A stretch of 64,000 bases of DNA from Rhizobium sp. (GCA_002796995.1 PEKW01000002.1:443990-507989), one strand, 5' to 3'; positions 9,200 through 18,833 are shown, counted from the first letter of the stretch. The notes: generated by a model not told the origin, from the letters alone. Numbers and translations: made by a program.

Positions 9200-9934
9200 G
9201 TGCAATCCGGATTATACGTATCCCTTTCGTCGCAGATGGCGCTCGAACGCCGTCTGACGACGATCGCCGACAACATGGCCAACCTCAATACGGTTGGTTT
9301 CCGCTCCACCGAAGTCAAGTTCGACGAGGTGCTGAGCAAGACGCAGAACGACATCAACGCCAAGATCGCCTTCGTCAACCAGGGTAACGACTACCTGTCG
9401 ACCAAGAACGGCGAACTGGCCCATACCGGCAACACGCTCGATTTCGCCGTCAAGGGCGATGCCTGGTTCGCCATCGACACGCCGGTCGGCCAGGTGCTGA
9501 CGCGCGATGGCCGTTTCACCATGAAGGAAACCGGCGAACTGGTCTCCGTGCGCGGCTATCCGGTGCTCGACGCCGGCGGCGCGCCGATCCAGCTCAACCG
9601 CGCGGGCGGCCCGCCGACGGTCGGCGCCGACGGCAAGGTCATCCAGGACGACCGCCAGGTCGCGACCATCGGTCTCTTCACGGCCGACATCTCCAAGGGC
9701 TTCGTCCGCTACGAAAACAGCGGCGTCTCGATGGTGGACCAGCCGCAGCCGGTCGTGGACAATCCGGAAGTGTCCATCATGCAGGGCTATCTTGAGAATT
9801 CCAATGTCAACGGCATCGGTGAGATGACCCAGCTCATCCAGGTCAACCGCGCCTTCGAAAGCATCAGCTCGCTGATGCGCGACAGCGAGTCCTCGCTCAG
9901 CAACGCCATCAAGGTTCTCGGCGGCTCAAGCTGA
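9200..9934 (+). CDS. flgF: Flagellar proximal rod protein FlgF
   Basis: FlgF is a rod component exported by the flagellar type III apparatus. The 244-aa sequence has the N-terminal rod/hook signature (ERRLTTIADNMANLNTVGFR), the central FlgF/FlgG beta region and the C-terminal coiled segment (VNGIGEMTQLIQVNRAFESI). The GTG start directly abuts the stop of the DUF1217 gene. fliI begins 30 bp downstream. Confidence 0.94.
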   Translation: MQSGLYVSLSSQMALERRLTTIADNMANLNTVGFRSTEVKFDEVLSKTQNDINAKIAFVNQGNDYLSTKNGELAHTGNTLDFAVKGDAWFAIDTPVGQVLTRDGRFTMKETGELVSVRGYPVLDAGGAPIQLNRAGGPPTVGADGKVIQDDRQVATIGLFTADISKGFVRYENSGVSMVDQPQPVVDNPEVSIMQGYLENSNVNGIGEMTQLIQVNRAFESISSLMRDSESSLSNAIKVLGGSS

Positions 9935-9964
9935 ACCTGAAGTCTTCAAAATCTGGCGGAAGAG

Positions 9965-11350
9965 ATGTCGATGCCCGAGCTGTCCCCAAAACTCACCCAG
10001 ATGGCCGGGCTCGCAGCCCGCTATGCCAATCCGGAATACTCCGTCACCCATGGCGGGCACGTCCGCACGATCGCTGCAGGCCACTACACGGTCTCGGGCC
10101 TGTCGCGCCACCTGCGTCTCGGCGAGTTCGTCGCCCATCGCAGCCGGACCGGCATCCATCTGGGCGAAGTCATCCGCGTCGAGCCGGATCTCGCCTATGT
10201 CTGCCCGATCGAGCCGGGCGAGCCGATCGGCATCCATGACGTGGTGATCCGCAAGGGCGCCTTCCGCATCGCGCCCGACGACAGCTGGTGCGGTCGCACC
10301 ATCAACGCGCTCGGCGATCCGATCGACGGCGGCGCGCCGCTTTCGCCGGGCTCCGTGCGCCGCGCGATCTCCAACAGCGCCCCACCGTCCATGACCCGCA
10401 GCCGCGTCGAGAAGGGCTTCCGCACTGGCGTCCGGGCGATCGATCTCTTTTCTCCGCTCTGCCTTGGCCAGCGTCTCGGCATCTTCGCCGGCTCCGGCGT
10501 CGGCAAGTCCACGCTTCTGTCGATGCTGGCGCGCGCCGATGCCTTCGACAAGGTGGTGATCTCGCTGGTCGGCGAACGTGGCCGCGAAGTGCGCGAATTC
10601 ATCGAGGATACGCTTGGGCCCAACATGGCGAAGTCCGTGGCCGTCGTCGCCACCAGCGACGAAAGCCCGATGCTGCGTAAGATGGCGCCGCTGACCGCGA
10701 TCACCATTGCCGAGCATTTCCGCGACCAGGGCGAGAACGTGCTGTTCATCGTCGACAGCGTCACCCGTTTCGCCCATGCCATTCGCGAAGTGGCGACCGC
10801 CGCCGGCGAGCCGCCGATCGCGCGCGGCTATCCGGCCTCGGTCTTCACCGAGCTGCCGCGCCTGCTCGAGCGCGCCGGCCCGGGCGAGGAGGGGACCGGC
10901 ACGATCACCGCGATCATCTCGATCCTCGTCGACGGCGACAATCACAACGATCCGATCGCCGACTCCACCCGCGGCATTCTCGACGGGCATATCGTGCTCG
11001 ACCGCAGCCTGGCCGACGAAGGCCGCTATCCGCCGATCAATCCGCTCACCTCGATCTCGCGACTGGCGCGCAAGGCCTGGACGGGCGAGCAGGAAAAGCT
11101 CGTCTCGCGGCTGAAGGCGCTGATCCATCGCTTCGAGGAGACCCGCGACCTGCGCCTCATCGGCGGCTACCGTCCCGGCAGCGACGCCGATCTCGACATG
11201 GCGATCAAGCAGGTGCCGGTGATCTATGAAGTCCTGAAACAGACGCCCGGCGAAAGGCCGGCCGCCGATGCCTATGCCGACCTGGCGAATGCGCTGAAGG
11301 CCGCCCAGGGCGGCAACCAGCCCGCCGCGGCTGCAAGAACGAGAGGGTGA
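9965..11350 (+). CDS. fliI: Flagellum-specific ATPase FliI
   Basis: FliI is the export ATPase that delivers substrates to the FlhA/FlhB gate. The 461-aa protein resembles F1 beta subunits: Walker A GSGVGKST is at about residue 177, and downstream are the Walker B region (NVLFIVDSVTRFAHAIREV) and the PRLLERAG motif. Its stop overlaps the next gene's GTG as GTGA. The usual fliH and fliJ neighbours are not adjacent; candidates lie at 25457-26107 and 40147-40557. Confidence 0.96.
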   Translation: MSMPELSPKLTQMAGLAARYANPEYSVTHGGHVRTIAAGHYTVSGLSRHLRLGEFVAHRSRTGIHLGEVIRVEPDLAYVCPIEPGEPIGIHDVVIRKGAFRIAPDDSWCGRTINALGDPIDGGAPLSPGSVRRAISNSAPPSMTRSRVEKGFRTGVRAIDLFSPLCLGQRLGIFAGSGVGKSTLLSMLARADAFDKVVISLVGERGREVREFIEDTLGPNMAKSVAVVATSDESPMLRKMAPLTAITIAEHFRDQGENVLFIVDSVTRFAHAIREVATAAGEPPIARGYPASVFTELPRLLERAGPGEEGTGTITAIISILVDGDNHNDPIADSTRGILDGHIVLDRSLADEGRYPPINPLTSISRLARKAWTGEQEKLVSRLKALIHRFEETRDLRLIGGYRPGSDADLDMAIKQVPVIYEVLKQTPGERPAADAYADLANALKAAQGGNQPAAAARTRG

Positions 11351-11916
11351 CCGTGACCGATTTCGACGCCGACGAACCTGTAGCGCCGCCGAAGCCTTCG
11401 GCGCGCAACCGGATTTCCACGACCGACCGCGTGCTCGGCATGACCGGCGTGGCGCTGGCCTGCGCGGCCGCCTTCTTCCCCTGGTACGTCTTCTTCAACG
11501 AGGAGAAGTTCGGCATCCAGGTGGCCGACTGGAAGCATACCCGCGACCTGCCCGAAGGCCCCGGCCGCAACGTCTTCAGCGTCTCTCCGCTGGCGATGGT
11601 CGACAAGGACGACGAGGGCGGCGGCGAGTCGACCGGCACGGCGGTCGATCCGCTGGTGACGGCAACGGTCTCGAAGCTCGGCGCGGAAAAGCTCGCGGGC
11701 GACGAAATGCCGGAAGCCCAGCCTTTCCCGGGCCGCAGCGGCTTCCGCCTGCTGCACGTCGCCAATGGTCGCGCGCTGATCGAGGACAATTCGGGCATGT
11801 ACATGGTGCGCGTCGGTTCGATCCTGCCGGACAACAGCCGGGTGGCGACGCTCGAACAGCGCGACGGCAAATGGGTGATCGTCACCTCGACCGGCGAAGT
11901 CTACCAGAACGACTGA
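11347..11916 (+). CDS. Single-pass membrane protein coupled to fliI
   Basis: This 189-aa protein has a short cytoplasmic N-terminus, one membrane helix (about residues 24-50, MTGVALACAAAFFPWYVFF) and an extracytoplasmic part. The last 60 residues (GFRLLHVANGRALIEDNSGM, VRVGSILPDNSRV, GKWVIVTSTGEVY) have the look of a small beta domain of the PilP/GspC kind. It starts at GTG 11347 overlapping fliI, or at GTG 11353, which is better spaced from GAGAGGGT. A flagellar role is inferred from coupling to fliI. I do not recognise a named family. Confidence 0.78.
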   Translation: MTVTDFDADEPVAPPKPSARNRISTTDRVLGMTGVALACAAAFFPWYVFFNEEKFGIQVADWKHTRDLPEGPGRNVFSVSPLAMVDKDDEGGGESTGTAVDPLVTATVSKLGAEKLAGDEMPEAQPFPGRSGFRLLHVANGRALIEDNSGMYMVRVGSILPDNSRVATLEQRDGKWVIVTSTGEVYQND

Positions 11917-11925
11917 TCCGAAGGC

Positions 11926-11943
11926 CCGGCGAACATTCGCCGG
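11926..11943. terminator. Palindrome between convergent genes
   Basis: CCGGCGAA and TTCGCCGG form a perfect 8-bp inverted repeat with a 2-base centre, exactly between the stop of the fliI-coupled gene and the stop of the convergent phosphoribosyltransferase gene. There is no clear T run, so it may be a weak bidirectional terminator. Confidence 0.45.
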
Positions 11944-12600
11944 TCAGGCTCTCTTCCGTGCCGTTTCCGCCTCGTTGAGCGCCGCGATCACGTCGGCGTC
12001 GGTGAGCTGCGGAAAATCCCGGTAGCTGAACCCGATCGCGCCGAGGGAACTCAGGCCCTCGAGCACGACGACCTCGTCGACATCCTGCCTAAGCATGTCC
12101 AGCGCCTCCTCGGAGGCGACCGGCACCGCAAGCACGATCTTCGCCGGCTTGCGTGCCTTCAGGCCCTTGATGGCGGCCCTGACCGTTGCTCCCGTGGCGA
12201 TACCGTCATCGACGACGATCGCCACGCGGCCCTCGATGGCGACCGGATCCCGGCCGCTGAAGTAGAGCCTGTTGCGCCGGTGGATCTCCGCCAGTTCCCG
12301 CGCCGCGACCGCGTCGAAATCCGCCTGGTCGACGCCCGAAAAGCCGATGACGTCTTCGTTGCGGACGGTGACCGGCATCTCCCCGTCGACGATCGCCCCC
12401 ATGGCGAGCTCGGGTTGCCCCGGCAGGCCGAGCTTGCGCACCAGGAGCAGGGTCAACGGCGCCCTGAGGCGCCGGCAGATCGGCAAGGCCACCTCCACGC
12501 CGCCCCTGGGCAGGGCGATGACCACGGCGTCCGTCTTGCGGAAGCGCTCCAGCGCGTTGGCGAGCTGCTCGCCGGCCTCTTTTCGGTTCGTGAACGACAT
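11944..12600 (-). CDS. Phosphoribosyltransferase-family protein
   Basis: This 218-aa protein has the PRPP-binding loop of type I phosphoribosyltransferases (VAIVVDDGIATGATVRAAI, about residues 125-143) and the N-terminal pattern ALPRGGVEVA. It resembles the stand-alone predicted phosphoribosyltransferases of unknown substrate rather than a purine or pyrimidine salvage enzyme. It sits on the reverse strand between the fliI and flgB operons, where the flagellar genes I know from S. meliloti are contiguous, so it looks like an insertion. The start is ATG 12600. Confidence 0.85.
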   Translation of the reverse strand: MSFTNRKEAGEQLANALERFRKTDAVVIALPRGGVEVALPICRRLRAPLTLLLVRKLGLPGQPELAMGAIVDGEMPVTVRNEDVIGFSGVDQADFDAVAARELAEIHRRNRLYFSGRDPVAIEGRVAIVVDDGIATGATVRAAIKGLKARKPAKIVLAVPVASEEALDMLRQDVDEVVVLEGLSSLGAIGFSYRDFPQLTDADVIAALNEAETARKRA

Positions 12601-12663
12601 GGATTTCGCATGCCTCCTCGTCGGCCCGTGGCCGGAAATCCCCGATCGTCTTCTCCGTAAGTC

Positions 12664-12672
12664 CCACGCAAG
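12664..12672 (+). promoter_or_regulatory. CGCAAG box before flgB
   Basis: CCACGCAAG followed by TTTACCGCTCTAG lies 45 bp before flgB. It shares the core of the longer boxes before DUF1217, motA, flgE and flhA. Confidence 0.4.
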
Positions 12673-12716
12673 TTTACCGCTCTAGGTTCGGGACAGAAAA
12701 TGGCGGAGAAAAGTCC

Positions 12717-13109
12717 ATGCAACCCATCCAGCTTTTCGAACTGGCAGCCAGGCAGGCCGACTGGCTATCTGTACGTCAGGAGGTTGTGGCGAGCAATATT
12801 GCCAACGCCAACACCCCGAAATACCTGGCCAAGGACATCACCCCCTTCAGCGCGGTTCTCGACACTACGTCGACCGTGCAGATGGCGCGGACCAATCCCA
12901 ATCACATGGCGCTGAGCGATCTCAGCGACGAAAATATCGAGGTCAAGGAATCGGAGCTCAACGATGAGATCGGCATGCAGGAGTCCGGCAATTCGGTCTC
13001 CATCGCCGAGGAGCTCACCAAGACCGGCGAGATCAAGCGGCAGCACGAGCTCAATACGAACCTCGTCGCTTCCTTCCATCGCATGATGCTGATGACGGTG
13101 AAGAGATAA
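12717..13109 (+). CDS. flgB: Flagellar proximal rod protein FlgB
   Basis: FlgB is the first rod subunit. The 130-aa protein carries the rod signature ([20 protein letters not shown]) and a C-terminal amphipathic helix ([20 protein letters not shown]). GGCGGAGAAAAG is the ribosome site. It opens the ten-gene rightward operon flgB-flgC-fliE-flgG-flgA-flgI-motE-flgH-fliL-fliP. Confidence 0.95.
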   Translation: MQPIQLFELAARQADWLSVRQEVVASNIANANTPKYLAKDITPFSAVLDTTSTVQMARTNPNHMALSDLSDENIEVKESELNDEIGMQESGNSVSIAEELTKTGEIKRQHELNTNLVASFHRMMLMTVKR

Positions 13110-13110
13110 A

Positions 13111-13533
13111 ATGACAGACCCTCTGAGTGCAGCCCTCAAGATCGCCGGCAGCGGACTGGAAGTCCAGTCCACCCGCCTGCGCATCGTTTCCGAAAACATC
13201 GCCAACGCCCGCTCGACCGGCGACACGCCCGGTGCCGATCCCTATCGCCGCAAGACGGTGACCTTCGGCACCGAACTCGACCGCGCTAGCGGCACCGACG
13301 TGGTGAAGGTCAAGACGATCGGCGTCGACGATTCCGACTACATCGAGGAATACGAGCCGGGCCACCCGGCCGCCGACGAGAACGGTGTCGTCAAGATGCC
13401 GAACGTCAACATCCTGATCGAGATGGGCGACATGCGGGAAGCGAACCGCACCTACGAAGCCAATCTCCAGACCATCAAGCAGACCCGTGAGCTGCTGTCC
13501 CAGACCATTTCACTTCTGAAGGCCTCGCAATGA
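13111..13533 (+). CDS. flgC: Flagellar proximal rod protein FlgC
   Basis: FlgC is a rod subunit of 140 aa, with the N-terminal signature ([18 protein letters not shown]) and a C-terminal coiled-coil helix ([20 protein letters not shown]). It starts one base after the flgB stop and its own stop overlaps fliE. Confidence 0.96.
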   Translation: MTDPLSAALKIAGSGLEVQSTRLRIVSENIANARSTGDTPGADPYRRKTVTFGTELDRASGTDVVKVKTIGVDDSDYIEEYEPGHPAADENGVVKMPNVNILIEMGDMREANRTYEANLQTIKQTRELLSQTISLLKASQ

Positions 13534-13868
13534 TCGATCAAATCCAGAACGTCGGCTCGCTCTCCAAGGTCACGGGCCTCGACAGCATTGCCACCGACGC
13601 CGTCTCCTCGACCACCACCACCGTCGGCGCAACGCCCGGCAGCATGACCGGCGTCAGCTTCGCCAGCGTGCTCGGCGACATGGCGACCTCAGCGATGCAC
13701 AACATCAAGCAGGCGGAAGTCACCTCCTTCGAGGGTCTGACCGGCAAGGCCGACACCCGCGAGGTCGTCGATGCCGTGCTGGCTGCGGAACAGTCCCTGC
13801 AGACGGCGATCGCACTGCGCGACAAGATCGTTTCGGCCTACCTCGACATAACGAAAATGCAGATTTAG
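13530..13868 (+). CDS. fliE: Flagellar hook-basal body adaptor FliE
   Basis: FliE joins the MS ring and export gate to the rod. It is 112 aa, with a Ser/Thr-rich N-terminus and the conserved C-terminal region ([34 protein letters not shown]). The ATG overlaps the flgC stop (ATGA). Confidence 0.94.
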   Translation: MIDQIQNVGSLSKVTGLDSIATDAVSSTTTTVGATPGSMTGVSFASVLGDMATSAMHNIKQAEVTSFEGLTGKADTREVVDAVLAAEQSLQTAIALRDKIVSAYLDITKMQI

Positions 13869-13887
13869 CGAATTTGAGGACGAACAC

Positions 13888-14676
13888 ATGAGAGCGCTCG
13901 CCATCGCAGCCACGGGCATGGATGCCCAGCAGACCAATCTCGAGGTCATTGCGAACAACATCGCCAACATCAACACGACCGGCTACAAGCGTGCCCGGGC
14001 GGAGTTCGCCGATCTGCTCTACCAGACCGAGCGGGCCCAGGGCGTGCCGAACCGCGCCAACCAGGCCATCGTGCCGGAAGGCGCCAATATCGGTCTCGGC
14101 GTGCAGACCGCTGCGGTGCGCAACATCCACACGCAGGGCGAACTCGCCCAGACCTCGAACGAGCTCGACATGGCGCTCGTCGGTCGCGGCTGGTTCCAGA
14201 TCGAATCCCCTGATGGCACGACGCTCTACAGCCGCTCCGGCGCCTTCAACACCAATGCCGACGGTCAGCTGGTGACGATCGATGGTTATTCCGTCGTTCC
14301 CGGCATCACCGTACCGCAGGACGCCAGCGAAGTCGTCGTCTCGCGGACCGGCCAGGTCTCAGCCCGTATCGGCAACAGCGCCGACTTCACCGATCTCGGC
14401 CAGCTGACGATCGCCAACTTCGCCAACGAGGCGGGCCTGAAGCCGCTCGGCGACAACCTGTTCGCGCAGACCGCAGCCTCCGGCGAAGCCATCGTCGCGG
14501 CTCCGGAAGATCCGGGTTTCGCCTACATCAAGCAGGGCTACCTGGAATCGTCGAACGTCGATTCCGTCAAGGAGATCACCGACATGATCTCGGCCCAGCG
14601 CGCCTATGAAATGAACTCCAAGGTCATCCAGACCGCCGACGAGATGGCTCAGATCGTCAGCAAAAATCTGAAGTAA
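13888..14676 (+). CDS. flgG: Flagellar distal rod protein FlgG
   Basis: FlgG forms the distal rod. The 262-aa length is typical. The N-terminal signature reads [20 protein letters not shown] and the C-terminus [20 protein letters not shown], both near the family consensus. Confidence 0.97.
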   Translation: MRALAIAATGMDAQQTNLEVIANNIANINTTGYKRARAEFADLLYQTERAQGVPNRANQAIVPEGANIGLGVQTAAVRNIHTQGELAQTSNELDMALVGRGWFQIESPDGTTLYSRSGAFNTNADGQLVTIDGYSVVPGITVPQDASEVVVSRTGQVSARIGNSADFTDLGQLTIANFANEAGLKPLGDNLFAQTAASGEAIVAAPEDPGFAYIKQGYLESSNVDSVKEITDMISAQRAYEMNSKVIQTADEMAQIVSKNLK

Positions 14677-14694
14677 GCACGGAGGCAGGCAAAC

Positions 14695-15177
14695 ATGACG
14701 TTTCGCCGGATCACGAGATACCTGGCCAGCGCGGCGGTCGCATCGACCGTCGCCGCTTCCCTGTGGGCAGCGCCGCACGCCGCGTACGCGCAGGCCTTCG
14801 CGGTGGTGCCGACCCAGACCGTCTATCCCGGCGAAACCTTGACTGCGTCGCAGCTCGAGGAAGTCGCTGTCACCAATCCGAACATCGCCGGCGGTTACGC
14901 GCAGTCGATCTCCGAGGTCGAGGGCATGATCTCCAAGCGCACGCTGCTGCCGGGACGGACCATTCCCGTCGCCAGCCTGAGACCGCCCTATGCGATTAAC
15001 CGCGGCGCCAATATCCGGCTGACCTTCACGCTCGGCAGCATGACGATCTCCGCCTCCGGCACGCCGCTCTCCGACGCGTCGGTGGGCGACGTCATCAAGG
15101 TCCGCAATCTCGATTCCGGCGTCATCGTCACCGGCACGGTGCTGGCGGACGGAACAGTACAGGTGATGGCGAAATGA
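14695..15177 (+). CDS. flgA: P-ring assembly chaperone FlgA
   Basis: FlgA is the periplasmic chaperone for P-ring formation by FlgI. The 160-aa protein has a signal peptide (about residues 1-32, ending AAYAQ) and a C-terminal SAF domain (LPGRTIPVASLRPPYAINRG, VIVTGTVLADGTVQVMAK). The stop overlaps the flgI ATG. Confidence 0.93.
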   Translation: MTFRRITRYLASAAVASTVAASLWAAPHAAYAQAFAVVPTQTVYPGETLTASQLEEVAVTNPNIAGGYAQSISEVEGMISKRTLLPGRTIPVASLRPPYAINRGANIRLTFTLGSMTISASGTPLSDASVGDVIKVRNLDSGVIVTGTVLADGTVQVMAK

Positions 15178-16295
15178 AGACTTTCCGCTTGTCCAGGATC
15201 GCACTCGTCGTGCTCGCGGCGGTGCTCTGGCCCGGCATCGGGGCCGAGGCCGCAGGCTCGCGCATCAAGGACATCGCCTCGCTGCAGTCGGGACGCGACA
15301 ACCAGCTGATCGGCTATGGCCTGATCGTCGGCCTGCAGGGTTCGGGCGACAGCCTGCGCTCCTCGCCCTTCACCGACCAGTCGATGCGCGCCATGCTGCA
15401 GAATCTCGGCATCTCGACGCAGGGAGGCCAGTCCAATGCCAAGAACGTCGCCGCCGTCATGGTGACCGCGACGCTGCCGCCCTTCTCCAGCCCCGGCAGC
15501 CGTATCGACGCAACGGTGAGCTCGCTGGGTGACGCCACCTCGCTGCGCGGCGGTACGCTGGTCATGACCTCGCTCACCGGCGCCGACGGCCAGATCTATG
15601 CCGTGGCGCAGGGCTCGGTCATCGTCTCGGGCTTCAATGCCCAGGGGGCGGCTGCCAATCTGCAGGAAGGCATCACGACCTCTGGCCGCGTGCCCAACGG
15701 CGCGATCATCGAGCGCGAGCTGCCGTCGAAGTTCAAGGATTCGGTCAATCTGGTGCTGCAGCTGCGCAACCCCGACTTCACGACCGCGATCCGCATCGCC
15801 GACACCGTCAACGCCTTTGCCCGCGCCGCCTTCGGCGCGCCGATCGCCGAGGCGCGCGACAGCCAGGAAGTGATCGTGCAAAAGCCGCGCACCGCCGATC
15901 TCGCCCGCCTGATGGCCGACATCGAGAACCTGCTGGTCGAAACCGACTCGCCGGCCAAGGTGGTGATCAACGAGCGCACCGGCACGATCGTCATCGGCGC
16001 CGAAGTCCGCGTCTCGAAGGTCGCCGTCAGCTACGGAACGCTGACCGTCCAGGTTACCGAGACGCCGCAGATCATTCAGCCGGAGCCCTTCTCCCGCGGC
16101 CAGACCGCGGTGCAGGACCAGACCGACATCCTGGCCCAGAAGGAGGGCGGCAATGTCGCCATCGTCGACGGGCCGGATCTGCGCACCCTCGTCAGCGGCC
16201 TCAACAATATCGGCGTGAAGCCGGACGGCATCATCGCCATCCTGCAGGGCATCAAGTCGGCCGGCGCCCTGCAAGCGGAGCTTGTCCTGCAATGA
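15174..16295 (+). CDS. flgI: Flagellar P-ring protein FlgI
   Basis: FlgI forms the peptidoglycan ring around the rod. The 373-aa precursor has a signal peptide (cleavage after about GAEAAG) and the family opening SRIKDIASLQSGRDNQLIGY. It is ATGA-coupled to flgA upstream and to motE downstream. Confidence 0.97.
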   Translation: MKTFRLSRIALVVLAAVLWPGIGAEAAGSRIKDIASLQSGRDNQLIGYGLIVGLQGSGDSLRSSPFTDQSMRAMLQNLGISTQGGQSNAKNVAAVMVTATLPPFSSPGSRIDATVSSLGDATSLRGGTLVMTSLTGADGQIYAVAQGSVIVSGFNAQGAAANLQEGITTSGRVPNGAIIERELPSKFKDSVNLVLQLRNPDFTTAIRIADTVNAFARAAFGAPIAEARDSQEVIVQKPRTADLARLMADIENLLVETDSPAKVVINERTGTIVIGAEVRVSKVAVSYGTLTVQVTETPQIIQPEPFSRGQTAVQDQTDILAQKEGGNVAIVDGPDLRTLVSGLNNIGVKPDGIIAILQGIKSAGALQAELVLQ

Positions 16296-16825
16296 CGTCC
16301 ATGAACTCGACCATCTTATCCCTCCGCCCGCGCAACCTGTTGCTGGTCGCCGGCATGGCGCTTCTGCCGCTCGCGTCCGGCAGCGCCCAGGAGCAAAAGC
16401 CTGCGCCCGATACGGCATCGCAGGCCGAGATCCAGCAGTTCTGCACCAGCATCGCCGATCCCGCGCGCGACCAGCGTTACCTGCTGCAGAAGCAGGAGCT
16501 GGAGAAGCTCCAGGCCGACGTCGACAAGCGGATCGCGGTGCTCGAACAGCGCCGCGCCGAATACGAGGACTGGCTGACCCGCCGCAACGCGTTCATGAAG
16601 CAGGCGGAAGGCAATCTCGTCGAGATCTACAAGAAGATGAAGCCTGATGCGGCGGCACCGCAGCTCGAGGAGATCGATCCGATCCTCGCCGCCGCCGTCA
16701 TCATGAAACTTCCGGCCCGCCAGTCGAGCCTCATCCTCAGCGAAATGGAAGCCCAAAAGGCGGCCATGGTCGCGGCCATCATGTCGAGTGCCGCCGATCC
16801 GAATACTTCGAAGGACCCGTCATGA
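16292..16825 (+). CDS. motE: MotE, periplasmic chaperone for MotC
   Basis: MotE in S. meliloti is reported as a chaperone specific for the periplasmic motility protein MotC. The 177-aa protein has a signal peptide (LLLVAGMALLPLASGSAQ), a coiled-coil middle (about residues 60-110, QKQELEKLQADVDKRIAVLE) and a MgtE-N-like helical end (EEIDPILAAAVIMKLPARQS). The position between flgI and flgH and the length match motE. The ATG overlaps the flgI stop; the stop overlaps flgH. Confidence 0.88.
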   Translation: MTSMNSTILSLRPRNLLLVAGMALLPLASGSAQEQKPAPDTASQAEIQQFCTSIADPARDQRYLLQKQELEKLQADVDKRIAVLEQRRAEYEDWLTRRNAFMKQAEGNLVEIYKKMKPDAAAPQLEEIDPILAAAVIMKLPARQSSLILSEMEAQKAAMVAAIMSSAADPNTSKDPS

Positions 16826-17535
16826 TCAAGCGTTCCCCGGCAATCCTGGCCGTCCTCTTTCTCGCCGGATGCCAGAGCCAGACCCTGAAGGAAATTGGCA
16901 ACGCGCCGTCGATGAGCCCGATCGGCAGCGGCCTGCGTTACAGCCAGACGCCGCAGATGGCGCTCTATCCGAAGCAGCCGCGCGCCATGGCAAGCGGCTA
17001 TTCGCTGTGGAGCGACAGCCAGTCGGCGCTGTTCAAGGACGCACGGGCGCTGAACGTGGGCGACATCCTGACGGTCAACATCCAGATCAACGACAAAGCG
17101 TCGTTCAACAACGAGACCGACCGCAGCCGCACCAACAAGAGCGGCATGAACTGGTCGACGAGTGCGGACTTCTTCGGTTACAAGCCGCCGGAGACGACCG
17201 GCGAACTTGGTTCGGGCTCCGACACCAGCACGCAGGGCAAGGGCTCGACCGAGCGTTCGGAAAAGTTGACGCTGCTCGTCGCGGCCGTTGTCACCGGCAT
17301 CCTCGAGAACGGCAATCTCCTGATCAGCGGTTCGCAGGAAGTGCGCGTCAACCACGAGATCCGCATCCTCAACGTCGCCGGTATCGTCCGTCCGCAGGAC
17401 GTCGATGCCGACAACACGATCTCCTACGAGCGGATCGCCGAAGCACGCATCTCCTATGGCGGCCGCGGCCGCCTGACGGAAGTCCAGCAGCCTCCGGTCG
17501 GCCAGCAGGTCGTCGACCTGTTCTCGCCGATCTGA
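16822..17535 (+). CDS. flgH: Flagellar L-ring lipoprotein FlgH
   Basis: FlgH forms the outer-membrane L ring. The 237-aa precursor has a lipoprotein signal with lipobox LAGC at about residues 14-17, and the conserved blocks SLWSDSQSALFKDARALNVG and EKLTLLVAAVVTGILENGNL. It is ATGA-coupled to motE. Confidence 0.97.
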   Translation: MIKRSPAILAVLFLAGCQSQTLKEIGNAPSMSPIGSGLRYSQTPQMALYPKQPRAMASGYSLWSDSQSALFKDARALNVGDILTVNIQINDKASFNNETDRSRTNKSGMNWSTSADFFGYKPPETTGELGSGSDTSTQGKGSTERSEKLTLLVAAVVTGILENGNLLISGSQEVRVNHEIRILNVAGIVRPQDVDADNTISYERIAEARISYGGRGRLTEVQQPPVGQQVVDLFSPI

Positions 17536-17574
17536 CGCGCGCAAACCGGCAAGCTGGAAGGAACGGCAGGGCAG

Positions 17575-18099
17575 ATGGAACAGGCCGAAGGCACAGAGAC
17601 CAAGAAGAAATCGGCAACCGTGATGCTCATCGCGGCGATCGCCGTGCTGACTCTGGTCGGCGGGGGAGGGGGCTGGGTGATCGGTTCCATGCTCGCGCCG
17701 AAGATCAAGGCCGTCGAGGACGCCAACAAGGCGGCCGAGGCGGAGAAGGCGGCCAAGGCTGGCGGCCACGGCGAGGGCAAGGCGGAGGAGGGGCTTCCCC
17801 ACGTCGCGACAGAGGCGAACGGCATCGTCCAGCTCGAGCCGATCACCACCAATCTCGCCTACCCCTCCGAGAACTGGATACGTCTCGAAGTGGCGCTGAT
17901 GTTCAACGGCGCCACGGACGTGAAGATCGCCGAGGACATCCACCAGGATATCCTGGCCTATCTGCGCACCGTCTCGCTGCAGCAGATCGAGGGACCGCGC
18001 GGCTTCCAGTATCTCAAGGATGACATCCAGGAGCGTGTTGACCTTCGCTCCGAAGGGCGCGTATCGAAGGTGATGTTCAGGACTTTTGTAATCGAATGA
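17575..18099 (+). CDS. fliL: Flagellar basal body-associated protein FliL
   Basis: FliL is a single-pass membrane protein near the stator that supports motor function. The 174-aa protein has a membrane helix at about residues 17-42 (VMLIAAIAVLTLVGGGGG), an Ala/Lys/Glu-rich linker, and the periplasmic stomatin-like domain (ENWIRLEVALMFNG to RVSKVMFRTFVIE). The stop overlaps the fliP ATG. Confidence 0.95.
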   Translation: MEQAEGTETKKKSATVMLIAAIAVLTLVGGGGGWVIGSMLAPKIKAVEDANKAAEAEKAAKAGGHGEGKAEEGLPHVATEANGIVQLEPITTNLAYPSENWIRLEVALMFNGATDVKIAEDIHQDILAYLRTVSLQQIEGPRGFQYLKDDIQERVDLRSEGRVSKVMFRTFVIE

Positions 18100-18833
18100 T
18101 TCGGTTCCTCCTTCTTGCCGCCATCATGATGATGGTGCCGGAACTGGCCGCGGCGCAGCAATTGCCCACGGACCTCTTCAACACGCCGATAGACGGCTCG
18201 GTCGCCGCCTGGATCATCCGCACCTTCGGCCTGCTGACGGTCCTGTCCGTCGCGCCGGGCATCCTGATCATGGTCACGAGCTTTCCCCGCTTCGTGATCG
18301 CCTTCTCCATCCTGCGATCCGGCATGGGCCTGTCCTCGACGCCGTCCAACATGATCCTGACGAGCCTGGCGCTGTTCATGACCTTCTACGTCATGTCGCC
18401 GACCATGGACCGTGCCTGGACCGAGGGCGTGCAGCCGCTGCTGGAGAACCGCATGACCGAGGCCCAGGCGGTCCCGGCCATCGCCGAGCCCTTCCGCACC
18501 TTCATGACGGCCAATACCCGCGACAAGGACCTGAAGCTCTTCGTCGACATCGCCAACGAGCGCGGCCAGACGCCGGTGGTCGGCGACAAGGTCGACTACC
18601 GCGTGCTCGTCCCGGCCTTCATGCTCTCGGAGATCCGCCGCGGCTTCGAGATCGGCTTCCTGATCGTTCTGCCCTTCCTGGTCATCGACATGATCGTCGC
18701 CACGATCACCATGGCCATGGGCATGATGATGCTGCCGCCGACCTCGATCTCGCTGCCGTTCAAGATCCTGTTCTTCGTCCTGATCGACGGCTGGAACCTG
18801 CTCGTCGGCAGCCTGGTGCGCTCCTTTTCCTGA
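18096..18833 (+). CDS. fliP: Flagellar export gate protein FliP
   Basis: FliP is the core of the FliPQR export channel. The 245-aa protein has a signal peptide (ending AAAQQ), then membrane segments with the family signature LSEIRRGFEIGFLIVLPFLV and the C-terminal FKILFFVLIDGWNLLVGSL. It is the last gene of the flgB operon. Confidence 0.97.
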   Translation: MIRFLLLAAIMMMVPELAAAQQLPTDLFNTPIDGSVAAWIIRTFGLLTVLSVAPGILIMVTSFPRFVIAFSILRSGMGLSSTPSNMILTSLALFMTFYVMSPTMDRAWTEGVQPLLENRMTEAQAVPAIAEPFRTFMTANTRDKDLKLFVDIANERGQTPVVGDKVDYRVLVPAFMLSEIRRGFEIGFLIVLPFLVIDMIVATITMAMGMMMLPPTSISLPFKILFFVLIDGWNLLVGSLVRSFS

